A stretch of 64,000 bases of DNA, taken from the NCBI GenBank assembly GCA_039640505.1, contig CP046865.1:62001-126000 (forward strand), read 5' to 3'. Both the position numbers and the translations under genes were made by a program. This document shows, one piece after another, positions 25,938 through 35,785 of the stretch. The notes beneath the pieces were generated by a model that made no database searches, was not told the origin of the DNA, and saw only the letters and a program-made list of their open reading frames with translations. Position 1 is the first letter of the stretch; each line of letters starts with the position of its first letter. This DNA comes from Rhodobacteraceae bacterium Araon29 (GTDB lineage: Bacteria; Pseudomonadota; Alphaproteobacteria; Rhodobacterales; Rhodobacteraceae).

Positions 25938-26741
25938 ATGACAGATTTCGCTTTGATTGCAGATAACGGCGTGTTCGTTGACAAACACATGGATCTGGGA
26001 TCCGCCGCTCTCAGTATTAAAGGGATGACAGTTTCTTATGGTCCGGAACCAGCTTTATATTCTGTTGACTTCAATGTCGAAATTGGAACATTGACCGCTG
26101 TTATTGGACCAAACGGAGCAGGTAAATCTTCACTCCTCAAGGCCGCGATGGGTATTATACCAACAGTTTCCGGTCAAGTCAGGTTTTTTGGACAACGCCT
26201 AAAAAAGACGCGTCACAGAATTTCATATGTTCCGCAACGGGCAAGCGTGGATTGGGACTTCCCCGCAACTGTCAAGGATGTAGTTCTAATGGGCCTATAT
26301 CCCATCATGGGTTATCTTCAGCGGGTAAGCCTAGCTCACTTAGACGAAGTTCAATCCTGTTTAAGAAAAGTTGGCATGAAAGATTTTTCTGACCGCCAAA
26401 TAGGCCAATTGTCGGGTGGCCAACAGCAACGGGTATTTTTGGCGCGGGCTCTCATTCAAAAGGCTGATGTCTATTTACTTGATGAGCCTTTAGCCGGTGT
26501 CGACGCCGCTACCGAAAAAGCAATTATTTCTGTTCTTAAAGATTTAAAAAAGTCTGGAAAAACAATCATAGTGGTTCATCATGACTTAAGCACAGTTTTA
26601 GAATACTTTGATCATGTACTTTTCATCAACAAGTCCCCAATTGCACATGGGCCGGCGGCAGAAATTTTTAATGAAGAAAATTTGTCGATTACCTATTGTG
26701 GACAGTTAGGCGCGGCTAGATTAGGCGTAGCCGGCATTTAG
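25938..26741 (+). CDS. sitB: Manganese/iron ABC transporter ATPase
   Basis: Cytoplasmic ATP-hydrolysing subunit of the metal importer. Walker A GPNGAGKSSLLKA at about residue 57, Q-loop VPQRASVDWDFPATV (characteristic of the manganese/zinc family), signature LSGGQQQRVFLARAL, Walker B VYLLDEPLAGVD and the switch His in VVHHDLS are all intact. 267 residues, with about 25 residues before the first strand that may be trimmed by a later start. Followed without gap by the first permease gene. Confidence 0.9.
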   Translation: MTDFALIADNGVFVDKHMDLGSAALSIKGMTVSYGPEPALYSVDFNVEIGTLTAVIGPNGAGKSSLLKAAMGIIPTVSGQVRFFGQRLKKTRHRISYVPQRASVDWDFPATVKDVVLMGLYPIMGYLQRVSLAHLDEVQSCLRKVGMKDFSDRQIGQLSGGQQQRVFLARALIQKADVYLLDEPLAGVDAATEKAIISVLKDLKKSGKTIIVVHHDLSTVLEYFDHVLFINKSPIAHGPAAEIFNEENLSITYCGQLGAARLGVAGI

Positions 26742-27953
26742 ATGTTGTGGTCTGCCCTCAGCCTCACACTCGGATATAATGCGACCCTTGTTACACTTGG
26801 CGCCACCCTTTTAGGTATCGCTACCGGAATATCAGGAACTTTCCTTTACCTACGGAAAAACGCATTGATAAGCGATGCAATTTCACACGCCACTTTACCG
26901 GGTCTTGGAGCAGCATTTTTGCTTATGACGACCGCAGGTCTAGACGGACGAAGTTTATTTGGTCTATTGGGAGGCTCCGCCATCAGTGCAGCCTTGGGCC
27001 TCATGATCGTGACTTGGCTAACTACAAAAACACGCCTTTCCCAAGACGCAGCAATTGGTTCAGTTTTATCGGTATTTTTTGCCTTTGGTGTCGTTTTATT
27101 GACAGTGATTCAAGCCATACCCGCAGGTCGGCAAGCAGGGTTAGAAACTTTCCTTTTGGGATCCACCGCTGGAATGCTTTTTAATGACGCAGTATTAATT
27201 TTGGTCCTAGGGGCAATCACAACTGCAATCTTGCTTCTTTTCAGACGCTCAATCATAGTAGTTTCTTTTGACGCCCATTACGCTCAAACACTGGGGATTT
27301 CACCACAAAAAATAGATTATCTTGTTCTTGCTGTAGCGCTTGCTGTTACCGTGATAGGAATGAAGATTGTTGGGCTCATCCTCATCGTAGCATTATTAAT
27401 CATTGCGCCGGTCGCTGCACGATTTTGGAGTGAAAAAAGTAACACAATATTGTTGATATCTGGTATTTTTGGTGGCTTATCAGGGTATATTGGAACTGCA
27501 ATTTCCGCGACTGCTCCTGGTTTGCCAACTGGCCCAATTATTGTGTTGTGCAGCTTTATTCTCTTTTTAATATCTTTTTTGCTGGCACCGCGCCGCGGGA
27601 TTTTAGCCTCTGCACGTGCTTTCTTGGTATTTCAAACAACGGTCCACATGACCCAAGGGCTACTTTCAATCGCCCAAAACCAACCAATTTATGAGCCAAA
27701 AACGAAACGGCTTTTACAAAGAGGCGGATTTGTTCGAGCTGATGGCGTGGCCACTCAGGCTGGGCACGCACTTGCAGCAAAAACCCTTCTAAATGAACGC
27801 CGCTGGACTTACTGGCGCAGCAAAATGCGACAAACAGGGGCTCTTGATGAGCCGATTGTTTATAGCTTGGTCAACATCGAAACAAAACTAACACAAGATC
27901 AGATTAAAAGTATTGATCAGGGCCTATCTTTACAACAGCAGGACAAATTGTAA
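26742..27953 (+). CDS. sitC: Metal ABC transporter permease with C-terminal cytosolic extension
   Basis: Integral membrane permease of the ABC-3 family, with about eight hydrophobic segments in the first 285 residues (for example RKNALISDAISHATLPG near the start, which is the family signature). A further ~115 residues are polar and resemble the winged-helix-like C-terminal tail seen in some TroC/MntC permeases (LLQRGGFVRADGVATQAGHAL). It pairs with the next permease; its stop codon overlaps that gene's ATG. 403 residues. Confidence 0.87.
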   Translation: MLWSALSLTLGYNATLVTLGATLLGIATGISGTFLYLRKNALISDAISHATLPGLGAAFLLMTTAGLDGRSLFGLLGGSAISAALGLMIVTWLTTKTRLSQDAAIGSVLSVFFAFGVVLLTVIQAIPAGRQAGLETFLLGSTAGMLFNDAVLILVLGAITTAILLLFRRSIIVVSFDAHYAQTLGISPQKIDYLVLAVALAVTVIGMKIVGLILIVALLIIAPVAARFWSEKSNTILLISGIFGGLSGYIGTAISATAPGLPTGPIIVLCSFILFLISFLLAPRRGILASARAFLVFQTTVHMTQGLLSIAQNQPIYEPKTKRLLQRGGFVRADGVATQAGHALAAKTLLNERRWTYWRSKMRQTGALDEPIVYSLVNIETKLTQDQIKSIDQGLSLQQQDKL

Positions 27954-28864
27954 TGGGATCAGATTTTATCACGCTGAGCTTGACTCCACTGCTTATCGGT
28001 ATCTGTGCGTCTATGGCCTGTGCGTTGCCGGGCAACTTTCTCCTTTTGCGAAAACAGGCACTAATAGGTGATGCAATTAGCCACGTGGTCTTGCCCGGAA
28101 TTGTTGTTGCATTCCTATTCACCGGTCAGGTTTCAACCTGGCCAATGATGATTGGTGCGGCGGTTGCAGCAATCATAGCTGTTTTATTGATAGAATTCAT
28201 TTGCCGAGTTGGGAAAATTGAGTCTGGGGCTGCAATGGGGGTAATATTCACATCGATGTTTGCGGGGGGTGTCTTGTTACTAGAACAATCAGATACCAGC
28301 CAAGTTCACCTAGATGTTGAACACGCACTCTTCGGAAATTTAGAGAGCTTGATTTGGCTTGATGCCGAGGGCTGGGCATCGTTTTTTGATCTAAATGCTC
28401 TGGCAGGTTTGCCCCTGGAACTAGTACGAATGATGACCGTACTTCTGGTGATCGTGATCTTTATATATATTTTCTGGCGGCCACTTGCATTAATCTGTTT
28501 TGATGAACCTTACGCACGCACGCGTGGAATAGCAGCAACAGCCCTTGGTTTTGCTTTGGTAACTTTAACTGCAATAGCAGCAGTTGCGGCGTTCGATGCA
28601 GTAGGTTCGATTATAGTCATAGCTATGATTATTTGTCCGCCTGCCGCAGCGCGGTTGATGGTGAACAGCTTAAGATCACAGGTTATTTATAGTCAGGTTT
28701 TGGCGGTTATCGCTACTGTAGTTGGATATATACTTGCAGGCTATGCGCCTCTTTGGCTTGGTTTTTCAAACACCCTCAGCGCCGCTGGAATGATAGCCAC
28801 AATGAGCGGTGTATTTCTCGCCTTCGCCGCGCTTTTTGGGCCACATAGGCGGCGCAATATATAA
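27953..28864 (+). CDS. sitD: Metal ABC transporter permease
   Basis: Second ABC-3 family permease of the importer, 303 residues, with eight or nine hydrophobic segments and the same signature RKQALIGDAISHVVLPG near residue 38. Overlaps the preceding permease stop by one base and ends the operon, 21 bp from a convergent gene. The arrangement SBP-ATPase-permease-permease matches sitABCD/troABCD. Whether the ion is Mn or Fe is not decidable from sequence alone, although Mur-type sites upstream favour Mn. Confidence 0.9.
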   Translation: MGSDFITLSLTPLLIGICASMACALPGNFLLLRKQALIGDAISHVVLPGIVVAFLFTGQVSTWPMMIGAAVAAIIAVLLIEFICRVGKIESGAAMGVIFTSMFAGGVLLLEQSDTSQVHLDVEHALFGNLESLIWLDAEGWASFFDLNALAGLPLELVRMMTVLLVIVIFIYIFWRPLALICFDEPYARTRGIAATALGFALVTLTAIAAVAAFDAVGSIIVIAMIICPPAAARLMVNSLRSQVIYSQVLAVIATVVGYILAGYAPLWLGFSNTLSAAGMIATMSGVFLAFAALFGPHRRRNI

Positions 28865-28885
28865 GATCAATCAGTGCAGTCAAAA

Positions 28886-29881
28886 TTAGCGTGTGTACAT
28901 TTGCTTTTTTTGGGCACGCGTCCGATCGGTCGCTTGTGCAGAGCCGTCATGAAAAGAGCCAAACCACTTATCCCAGGGCATTTCTACGGTCCCGTAATTG
29001 CATTCGAAATATCTGTGATGCAACTGATGAAAGAAATCACCAATTTTCGCACGCTCTTTATCTGCAACGTATAATTGATCAAATCCAGAGTGCGAAAAAA
29101 CGGGGTGGATCGACTGCATATAACCATGAAATAAAATATGGATAGGATGGCTGGGAACAACCAAATGAACCAAAAAATTGGTATAGAATAAAATATGCTC
29201 CACAGGATGCATAGAAATACCAGACCAAGGGCCAACATTGATATTTCGGTGATGAAGGGCATGCGCCAATCTATATAGTGGAGGCCAGTGCAAAGCACGA
29301 TGTACCCAATAAAAATGAAAGCTCGCCCAGACTATCAAGAATGGAAACATTAGGAAAAACCAAACGGGATTTTCAGGAAATAGAAATGCAGGGGCAAAGC
29401 CATTGGCCATCGACCAGTAAATGAGACACTGCGCAAAGGACCATAGGGTGACGCCACTCGCCAAAGACCAGAACATATTGTCAAACACCTGATTTCGAAA
29501 GGTAAAGCTGCCGTTGTCTGTTGCTGGATCGCGCGGGTCGTATTTAAAGTGCTTTTCCTGTCCCCGCCACTTGTAAAGCCAGAAATGCAAAAGCCCTGCG
29601 CATATTATATGGGGGATAAGATTTCCAAGCCAAACCCGCAGTATCCAGCCAATTGCAAATTCGCTCATTGCTTCCAGAGGTGGTAAAAATAGATAAAAAA
29701 TGACGACAGCCAACACCACGGCCAGAGTGGTGGTTGAGGCAGCAAGCCAATAAGAAGCGTACCATCGAAGGATCGCCCCAAGGTCTAGGGGCCATTTGAA
29801 AAATGGGTTCAAAGCAACGGGATGTGAAGGCCGGTAATGCCAGCGCGATGCTTCGGGGTCTTTTTCAAATCCTTCAGACAT
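28886..29881 (-). CDS. Sterol desaturase / fatty acid hydroxylase family membrane enzyme
   Basis: Di-iron membrane oxygenase of 331 residues. The four His boxes of the family are visible: HRALH, HALHHRN, HPVEH and HQLHHRYFECNYG. Several hydrophobic segments lie around residues 38-75, 85-105 and 150-190. The substrate is unknown; family members act on sterols, carotenoids or fatty acyl chains. It follows the class II aldolase gene after 9 nt on the same strand, so the two are probably co-transcribed. Confidence 0.88.
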   Translation of the reverse strand: MSEGFEKDPEASRWHYRPSHPVALNPFFKWPLDLGAILRWYASYWLAASTTTLAVVLAVVIFYLFLPPLEAMSEFAIGWILRVWLGNLIPHIICAGLLHFWLYKWRGQEKHFKYDPRDPATDNGSFTFRNQVFDNMFWSLASGVTLWSFAQCLIYWSMANGFAPAFLFPENPVWFFLMFPFLIVWASFHFYWVHRALHWPPLYRLAHALHHRNINVGPWSGISMHPVEHILFYTNFLVHLVVPSHPIHILFHGYMQSIHPVFSHSGFDQLYVADKERAKIGDFFHQLHHRYFECNYGTVEMPWDKWFGSFHDGSAQATDRTRAQKKQMYTR

Positions 29882-29890
29882 GCTTGATCC

Positions 29891-30646
29891 TTATTGACTA
29901 TAATCAGAACTTTCATCGTCTAAAATGGCCTTAAGCTCGGCCAGATGTCGTGTGGCTTGCTCAGGATATTCTTCGATTTCCTGAGCGGTTTTTTCGGCGA
30001 TATTATCAGAAAGGATGCGTAGCGGCCGACCTGTTTGCAAAGCCCGGATATAAGTTTCCGCAGCGCGTTCAAAGTAATACAGACGATTAAAGGTTTCTGC
30101 TATGGATTTACCAATGATTATAACGCCATGATTTCCCATAATCATAACTGTCTTCTTGGGGTCTTTTAGCAGTCCTGCGCATCTTTCGCCCTCTTCTTCA
30201 AAGGCGAGCCCTCCGTAATGCTCGTCTATCACAAACCTGTTGAAGAAAATCGCTGTGTTTTGGTCAATTGGTTGCAAACGGCTGTCTGCAAGGCTTGCTA
30301 AAACGGTTGCATGCATGGAATGCACATGCATCACACATCTTGCATGAGGACAGTGGCGGTGGATGGCACCGTGCAGGGACCAAGCGGTGGGGTCGGGGGC
30401 GTTTGGTCCCTCGAGCGTATCAGGATCATTGGCGTCAAGCTCGATGAGGTCGCTGGCCTTGATGCGCGCAAAATGCATCTGATTGGGGTTCATTAAAAAC
30501 ATTGTGCCGCTCTCGTTCGTTGCGAACGAGAAATGATTGGCCACCCCTTCGTGCAAGTTTAGCCGCGCAGTCCAGCGAAAGGCTGCCGCCAAATCAACGC
30601 GTTCCTGCCAATACCCTATGTTTTCTCGTAAATTCGAAACGGCCAT
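29891..30646 (-). CDS. Class II aldolase/adducin domain protein
   Basis: Zinc-dependent class II aldolase-fold protein, 251 residues. Metal-binding His residues are in CVMHVHSMHATVLAS, and the second region reads MIMGNHGVIIIGKSIAETFNRLYYFERAAETYIRAL, both typical. The N-terminus (RWTARLNLHEGVANHFSF) carries the usual substrate-loop Asn-His. The substrate is unknown; members include fuculose-phosphate aldolase-like and non-enzymatic relatives. Upstream gene of the likely two-gene unit with the desaturase-family protein. Confidence 0.87.
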   Translation of the reverse strand: MAVSNLRENIGYWQERVDLAAAFRWTARLNLHEGVANHFSFATNESGTMFLMNPNQMHFARIKASDLIELDANDPDTLEGPNAPDPTAWSLHGAIHRHCPHARCVMHVHSMHATVLASLADSRLQPIDQNTAIFFNRFVIDEHYGGLAFEEEGERCAGLLKDPKKTVMIMGNHGVIIIGKSIAETFNRLYYFERAAETYIRALQTGRPLRILSDNIAEKTAQEIEEYPEQATRHLAELKAILDDESSDYSQ

Positions 30647-30855
30647 GTCTTTTCCTTTTTCTAAACTAGATCACCTTTTTGCCGGGTTCCCTATCTTATT
30701 TGCGACGCATACGGGGGCTTAAAAACGGCAATGCTAGGTTTTTGAAAAAATCAATAAGATAGTTTTTCCTCCAATTTTTGATGTCGGCAATGCGTCGGTA
30801 TCGCGGCAGTATCGCGCAGGTGGCATTTTAGCCCCAAAAATAGGCCACACAATCG

Positions 30856-31275
30856 TTAAAGTGGCTGTGAAGGGACCCAAAGATAGCCATCAGGTCCTAA
30901 AATGGCGCATTCGCGAAGCCCGTGGGGTTTATCGCTTGGCGCTTGTAAGATCATCGCCCCCATCGCCTCGGCCCGCACGGCAGCGGTATCTGGATCACTG
31001 TCATACAGCCTAAGCTCAACCCCCAAACCGCGCGGCGGATTTTCAGGCAGTAGGGCCTGCAGCGGATGTGCTGCATACGTGGCATCACTATGAAGTTGGA
31101 AGACCTGACTTTGGTACACCATGATGGCAAAATCAGCCGAGCCCTGATGCGCGCGCATTGCAAAAACATCTGTTAGAAAATCAACACAGCGCGGCACATC
31201 ACTTACCAAAATATTGATCCCCAGACCGCGAAGTGATGCGCCAAATGCATCAGGCGAAACAGTATCTAAATCCAT
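30856..31275 (-). CDS. VOC (glyoxalase-like) domain protein
   Basis: A 139-residue vicinal-oxygen-chelate fold protein. Two beta-alpha-beta-beta-beta halves can be traced: GINILVSDVPRCVDFLTDVFAMRAH with FAIMVYQSQVFQLHSD, then GVELRLYDSDPDTAAVRAEAMGAMILQAP ending with CAILGPDGYLWVPSQ. The usual fourth-ligand Glu is replaced near the end (LW rather than E), so metal catalysis is uncertain. Lone gene, divergent from amn. Function unknown. Confidence 0.8.
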   Translation of the reverse strand: MDLDTVSPDAFGASLRGLGINILVSDVPRCVDFLTDVFAMRAHQGSADFAIMVYQSQVFQLHSDATYAAHPLQALLPENPPRGLGVELRLYDSDPDTAAVRAEAMGAMILQAPSDKPHGLRECAILGPDGYLWVPSQPL

Positions 31276-31338
31276 TTAAAAAACCCCCTGACCTGTTTGC
31301 TGCTCTTGATTATCTTAGGCACCCGTGGCATTTTGGGT

Positions 31339-31351
31339 TATGATAATCATA
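31339..31351. promoter_or_regulatory. Fur-box-like palindrome upstream of amn
   Basis: Perfect 6-1-6 palindrome TATGATAATCATA whose core ATGATAATCAT equals the centre of the classical Fur box. It lies between divergent VOC and amn genes, 86 bp before the amn start. Binding is inferred only. Confidence 0.4.
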
Positions 31352-31436
31352 CCACAAATTCGAGCATCTTCGGTCTATTTTTTCCGGCAGCAGGGTCAAG
31401 ATAGACGACACTGGTTGTTTTATATGAGCCATAAAA

Positions 31437-32921
31437 ATGACTGATACCGAAAAACCTTCGAATATAGTTTCTCCACAAACGGCGGACCATGAAGGCTTTA
31501 CCGATGCTGGCAAAGCAGTTGCCCGGCTACAAGAGATTTATCAACAAGCCACCGAGTTTTTAGCCACAGCCTTTTCAGAAACACGCCAAAGCGGCGCAAC
31601 GGGCCAGAGGTTTCGCGCCTATTATCCCGAAATCCGGCTGACCTGCAGCAGCTACTCGACAGTGGATAGCCGGCTTAGTTTTGGCCATGTGGCCGGCCCC
31701 GGCACCTATGCCACTACGGTCACGCGGCCGGATTTATTCGCCAATTATCTGCGGCAGCAAATTTCGCTACTGTTGGAAAACCACCAAGCGGAAATTTTCA
31801 TTGGCGCATCAAAGACCCCCATACCGATCCATTTTGCGCTTTTAAACGATCCATCGCTGAGCGCATCCGCGGCTACAGCGGCGGAATTTTCGCTGCGCGA
31901 TGTATTTGATGTACCCGATCTGACCACCACCAATGATGATATTGTAAACGGTGTGGTCAAACGTGCCAATGACGGAACTGAACCGCTGGGGCCCTTTACT
32001 GCCCAGCGGGTCGATTATTCATTGGCGCGGCTGGCACATTATACAGCCACCGATGTTGAGCATTTTCAAAACTATGTTCTGTTTACCAACTATCAGTTTT
32101 ATGTGTCCGAGTTCGAAGCCTATGCGCGCCAAGCGCTGGCAGATCCTAAAAGTGGCTACACCAGCTTTGTCAGCCCCGGCAATCAGCAAATCACCGACCC
32201 TAAGGCAGAGATTCCCAATACCGGCAGCACACCACAGATGCCGACCTATCATTTAACGCGCGCCAACGGCAATGGGATCACTTTGGTCAATATTGGCGTC
32301 GGCCCCTCAAACGCAAAAACCGCCACTGATCATATCGCTGTTTTGCGGCCCCATGCTTGGGTAATGCTGGGCCATTGCGCGGGGCTGCGCAACTCGCAAA
32401 GCCTGGGTGATTTTGTGCTCGCGCATGCCTATCTGCGCGAAGACAAAGTGCTGGATGATGACCTGCCGTCATGGGTGCCAATTCCAGCGCTGGCTGAGGT
32501 TCAAATTGCTTTGGAAACAGCAGTGGCTAATGTCACCGAACTTCAGGGCTATGAGCTTAAAAAAATCATGCGCACGGGAACGGTTGCGACGGTGGATAAT
32601 CGCAACTGGGAATTACGGGACCACTCTGGTCCGGTGCAGCGCTTAAGCCAATCACGCGCGATTGCTTTGGATATGGAAAGCGCGACCATCGCGGGCAACG
32701 GTTTTCGGTTCCGCGTGCCTTATGGAACGCTGCTGTGCGTGTCGGATAAACCGCTGCACGGCGAGTTAAAATTGCCCGGCATGGCGTCAGAATTTTACAA
32801 AACACAGGTGTCGCGGCATCTTAAAGTGGGAATTCAGGCGATGGAAAGTTTGCAAAATATGCCCTTAGAAAGGTTGCACAGCCGTAAATTACGCAGCTTT
32901 GACGAAACAGCATTCCTATAA
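31437..32921 (+). CDS. amn: AMP nucleosidase
   Basis: Hydrolyses AMP to adenine and ribose 5-phosphate, controlling adenylate pools. The 494-residue protein has the AMN N-terminal domain (~20-190, with FRAYYPEIRLTCSSYSTVDSRLSFG) and the C-terminal nucleoside phosphorylase-like domain with MLGHCAGLRNSQSLGDFVLAHAYLRED and ALDMESATIAGNGFRFRVPYG. Length fits the bacterial enzyme. A Fur-box-like palindrome precedes it. Confidence 0.94.
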   Translation: MTDTEKPSNIVSPQTADHEGFTDAGKAVARLQEIYQQATEFLATAFSETRQSGATGQRFRAYYPEIRLTCSSYSTVDSRLSFGHVAGPGTYATTVTRPDLFANYLRQQISLLLENHQAEIFIGASKTPIPIHFALLNDPSLSASAATAAEFSLRDVFDVPDLTTTNDDIVNGVVKRANDGTEPLGPFTAQRVDYSLARLAHYTATDVEHFQNYVLFTNYQFYVSEFEAYARQALADPKSGYTSFVSPGNQQITDPKAEIPNTGSTPQMPTYHLTRANGNGITLVNIGVGPSNAKTATDHIAVLRPHAWVMLGHCAGLRNSQSLGDFVLAHAYLREDKVLDDDLPSWVPIPALAEVQIALETAVANVTELQGYELKKIMRTGTVATVDNRNWELRDHSGPVQRLSQSRAIALDMESATIAGNGFRFRVPYGTLLCVSDKPLHGELKLPGMASEFYKTQVSRHLKVGIQAMESLQNMPLERLHSRKLRSFDETAFL

Positions 32922-33054
32922 TTTCGCCAAATTTGGGAAAAAACGCATGTTTTTGACCCCTATGCATCCACTACTTGTTGTGTTCATCTACAACATTCCG
33001 TTAGAAACTTAGCGTGAGGCCCTAAAAGTTGGGCAGTATAAGGAGAAAACTAAA

Positions 33055-33342
33055 ATGTCGAAACCAATGACGAAAACACAACTTGTTGCTGCTCTGGCCG
33101 AAGATATGGGTACAGATAAGAAATCAGCCACTGCCGCGCTGGACGCAATGTGCAACCTGATCACACGCGAAGTATCTGGCGGCGGCGCCGTGACATTGCC
33201 GGGCGTTGGCAAAATCATGTGCCGTGAAAGACCCGAGCGCATGGTGCGCAACCCGGCCACTGGTGAGCAGTTTAAGAAAGAAGCAGATAAGGTGGTCAAA
33301 ATGACCATAGCGAAAGCTCTTAAAGATAGCGTGAACGGCTAA
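33055..33342 (+). CDS. HU-family nucleoid protein
   Basis: Small histone-like DNA-bending protein of 95 residues. The helical body (TKTQLVAALAEDMGTDKKSA, ALDAMCNLITREVSGGG) and the beta-arm start (VTLPGVGKIMCRERPERMVRNPATGE) with the conserved Asn-Pro-Ala-Thr-Gly are intact. HU and IHF are close relatives; the arm sequence favours HU. Strong ribosome site AAGGAG before ATG and a clear rho-independent terminator after it indicate a single-gene unit. Confidence 0.94.
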   Translation: MSKPMTKTQLVAALAEDMGTDKKSATAALDAMCNLITREVSGGGAVTLPGVGKIMCRERPERMVRNPATGEQFKKEADKVVKMTIAKALKDSVNG

Positions 33343-33370
33343 TATTTAAGCCAGTAATTTTGAGATTTTA

Positions 33371-33392
33371 GGGCCGCGTGAGCGGCCCTTTT
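33371..33392 (+). terminator. Rho-independent terminator of the HU gene
   Basis: Perfect 7-bp stem GGGCCGC/GCGGCCC with a GTGA loop followed by TTTT, 28 bp after the HU stop codon. Confidence 0.9.
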
Positions 33393-33443
33393 CATTGGCG
33401 GTGAACTGTGTCAGCAATACATTAGTTTTGGCAAAGGGGCGCG

Positions 33444-34331
33444 ATGGATTTTCGGGCAATTCTGATGGGGCTTGGATTTGCTCTGATGTGGTCGTCGGCC
33501 TTTAGCTCCGCGCGCGTCATTGTTGCCTATGCATCGCCGCTTGCGTCCCTGTCACTGCGATTTTTGATCTCGGGGTTAATCGGCTTGGCAATCGCCTGGA
33601 TGCTGGGTCAAACTCTGCGGCTTACCCGCGCTCAGTGGCGCGCAACCATCATCTTCGGCATCTTTCAAAACGCACTGTATTTGGGTTTGAACTTTGTGGC
33701 GATGCAATGGATCGAAGCCTCGCTTGCCTCCATCATTGCGTCGTCCATGCCGCTGATGGTGGCCTTGGCGGGGTGGGTTATATTTCGCGACCGCCTGCCT
33801 TTATTGGGCAGCATCGGCTTGGGGCTTGGGTTTTTAGGCGTTGCTTTAATCATGGGGCTCCGGATTGAGGGCGGCGCGGATGCGCTGGGCCTTGGGCTTT
33901 GCGTGATTGCGGCGCTTGCCCTCACGGTGGCCACCCTTAGTGTTCGGGGTGCCACTTCGGGTGGCAATGTGATGATGATCGTTGGGCTGCAAATGCTTGT
34001 GGGATCGGTCAGCTTGGGCCTTGTGTCGCTGATGATCGAAGACATCTCTGTGATCTGGAGCTGGCAGCTGGGCGCGGCCTTTGTCTACACCACCTTGGTG
34101 CCGGGACTAGCGGCAACGTTTTTGTGGTTTATGCTGGTCAACCGGATCGGCGCAGTCAAAGCGGCGACCTTTCATTTTCTCAACCCGTTTTTTGGGGTAC
34201 TCATTGCGGCGCTGGTGCTTGGTGAAGCTCTCAGCGCGCTTGATTTCGTCGGCGTGATTATCATCACTGCAGGCATTCTTGCGGTGCAGCTTTCGAAACA
34301 GGACAGTGCCCAGCCAAGCAATCCCGATTAG
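33444..34331 (+). CDS. DMT superfamily (EamA) transporter
   Basis: Ten-helix membrane exporter of the drug/metabolite transporter superfamily, 295 residues, built of two EamA repeats. The first repeat opens [19 protein letters not shown] and ends near [10 protein letters not shown]; the second begins near [24 protein letters not shown] and ends [19 protein letters not shown]-like. The substrate cannot be told; members export amino acids and small metabolites. Its 3' end overlaps the convergent aroC by 4 nt. Confidence 0.9.
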   Translation: MDFRAILMGLGFALMWSSAFSSARVIVAYASPLASLSLRFLISGLIGLAIAWMLGQTLRLTRAQWRATIIFGIFQNALYLGLNFVAMQWIEASLASIIASSMPLMVALAGWVIFRDRLPLLGSIGLGLGFLGVALIMGLRIEGGADALGLGLCVIAALALTVATLSVRGATSGGNVMMIVGLQMLVGSVSLGLVSLMIEDISVIWSWQLGAAFVYTTLVPGLAATFLWFMLVNRIGAVKAATFHFLNPFFGVLIAALVLGEALSALDFVGVIIITAGILAVQLSKQDSAQPSNPD

Positions 34332-35431
34332 CCGATTGTCCCTTTGGTGTCACCCATTTGTCCTCGGTGCAGCAAGGCATGATCCAGCAGAACACAGGCC
34401 ATCATCGCTTCGCCCACCGGAACAGCGCGGATGCCAACGCAGGGATCGTGCCGGCCTTTCGTGATCACTTCTTTGGCCTCACCGGATTTGGTAATGGATT
34501 GCCGCGGGGTTAGAATGGACGATGTGGGTTTGACCGCAAATCTGACCACGATATCTTGACCGGTTGAAATACCGCCCAAGATGCCGCCGGCATGGTTGGA
34601 CGAATAGACCGGCTGGCCATCATTGCCCATAAAAATCTCATCGGCGTTGGCCTCGCCCGTTAGAGCAGCTGAAGCCATGCCTTCGCCTATTTCCACACCC
34701 TTGACCGCATTGATCGACATCATCGCCGCCGCCAGATCAGTATCCAGCTTGCCATAGATCGGCGCACCAAGTCCGGCTGGTGCGCCGCTGGCCACCACTT
34801 CGATTACCGCGCCCACAGAATTATGCGATTTGCGGATACCATCAAGATAACCCGCCCAATCCTTGGCCGCTACCGCATCGGGCACCCAGAAATCGTTTTG
34901 GTCGATCTGATCCCAGTCGAAATTCTCGCGGTTGATATGTTGCGATCCCATCTGCACCATATAGCCTTTGATCTTCAGGTTCGGCATGATCTGGCCAAGC
35001 GCAGCCCGCGCCACGCCGCTCGCCGCCACCCGGGCGGCCGTTTCGCGCGCAGAAGAGCGCCCGCCTCCGCGATAATCGCGAATGCCGTATTTCTGCCAAT
35101 AGGTGATGTCCGCGTGTCCCGGTCTAAATGTCTCGGCGATATCGCCATAATCTTTTGACCGCTGGTCGGTGTTGCGGATCATAAGCTGGATTGGCATGCC
35201 GGTGGTTTTGCCTTCAAACACACCCGATAGGATTTCAACCGCGTCAGGCTCGCGGCGCTGGGTGGTATATTTACTTTGCCCCGGTTTGCGCCTGTCGAGC
35301 CAGTGCTGCAGCATCGCTGCATCAACCGCCACCCCCGGAGGACAGCCGTCCACCGTGGCGCCAAGCGCGGGCCCGTGGCTTTCGCCCCAAGTGGTCACGC
35401 GAAACAGATGGCCGAATGTGTTGATGCTCAT
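34328..35431 (-). CDS. aroC: Chorismate synthase
   Basis: Reduced-flavin-dependent enzyme making chorismate from EPSP, last step of the shikimate pathway. The 367-residue protein has the signature [18 protein letters not shown] at the N-terminus, [30 protein letters not shown], and [14 protein letters not shown] plus FAVKPTSSI near the C-terminus. ATG 35431 has AAAGGAG 8 nt upstream; a longer frame to 35482 lacks support. Stands alone, convergent with the DMT transporter. Confidence 0.96.
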   Translation of the reverse strand: MSINTFGHLFRVTTWGESHGPALGATVDGCPPGVAVDAAMLQHWLDRRKPGQSKYTTQRREPDAVEILSGVFEGKTTGMPIQLMIRNTDQRSKDYGDIAETFRPGHADITYWQKYGIRDYRGGGRSSARETAARVAASGVARAALGQIMPNLKIKGYMVQMGSQHINRENFDWDQIDQNDFWVPDAVAAKDWAGYLDGIRKSHNSVGAVIEVVASGAPAGLGAPIYGKLDTDLAAAMMSINAVKGVEIGEGMASAALTGEANADEIFMGNDGQPVYSSNHAGGILGGISTGQDIVVRFAVKPTSSILTPRQSITKSGEAKEVITKGRHDPCVGIRAVPVGEAMMACVLLDHALLHRGQMGDTKGTIG

Positions 35432-35484
35432 CAGGGCACTCCTTTGCGATAAGCAAATAATCGCCCCGCGCCGCGGTGACAAGT

Positions 35485-35718
35485 TTATTCGTCTTTGCCT
35501 GCCCTTTGGCGGTGCTGTGAAGCCCTGTTGATATAAGTGATCAGCCGATCAACGACTAAAACCAGACTGGCTATTGCCCAGATTGGCAATTCAAACGCCG
35601 AAATCCATGTGAGAAAAAGATAGAGGGTCCAAACTGACCCCAGTTCAAACCATATTAAAAATAGCCGTGTTCCCCCAAAGGGTGCCTCCTTTCCGATAAA
35701 GTGTTGGAATACCTCACC
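35485..35718 (-). CDS. Small membrane protein ORF without a canonical start codon
   Basis: An open frame of about 77 codons from the upstream stop (35719-35721) to TAA at 35485-35487. It reads [20 protein letters not shown], then [35 protein letters not shown] and a basic polar tail: two membrane helices with natural codon and amino-acid make-up. No ATG, GTG or TTG occurs in frame before the first helix. Either a rare start (for example ATC before GKEAPFGG) is used, or the gene has lost its start. Divergent from the thi operon and upstream of aroC on the same strand. Confidence 0.5.
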   Translation of the reverse strand, partial: GEVFQHFIGKEAPFGGTRLFLIWFELGSVWTLYLFLTWISAFELPIWAIASLVLVVDRLITYINRASQHRQRAGKDE

Positions 35719-35785
35719 TTAGCACAAATTTGGCTATTGCGATAGAGCGCTTGTGTTCCCAAACCAGACATATTACACCTTTTTT

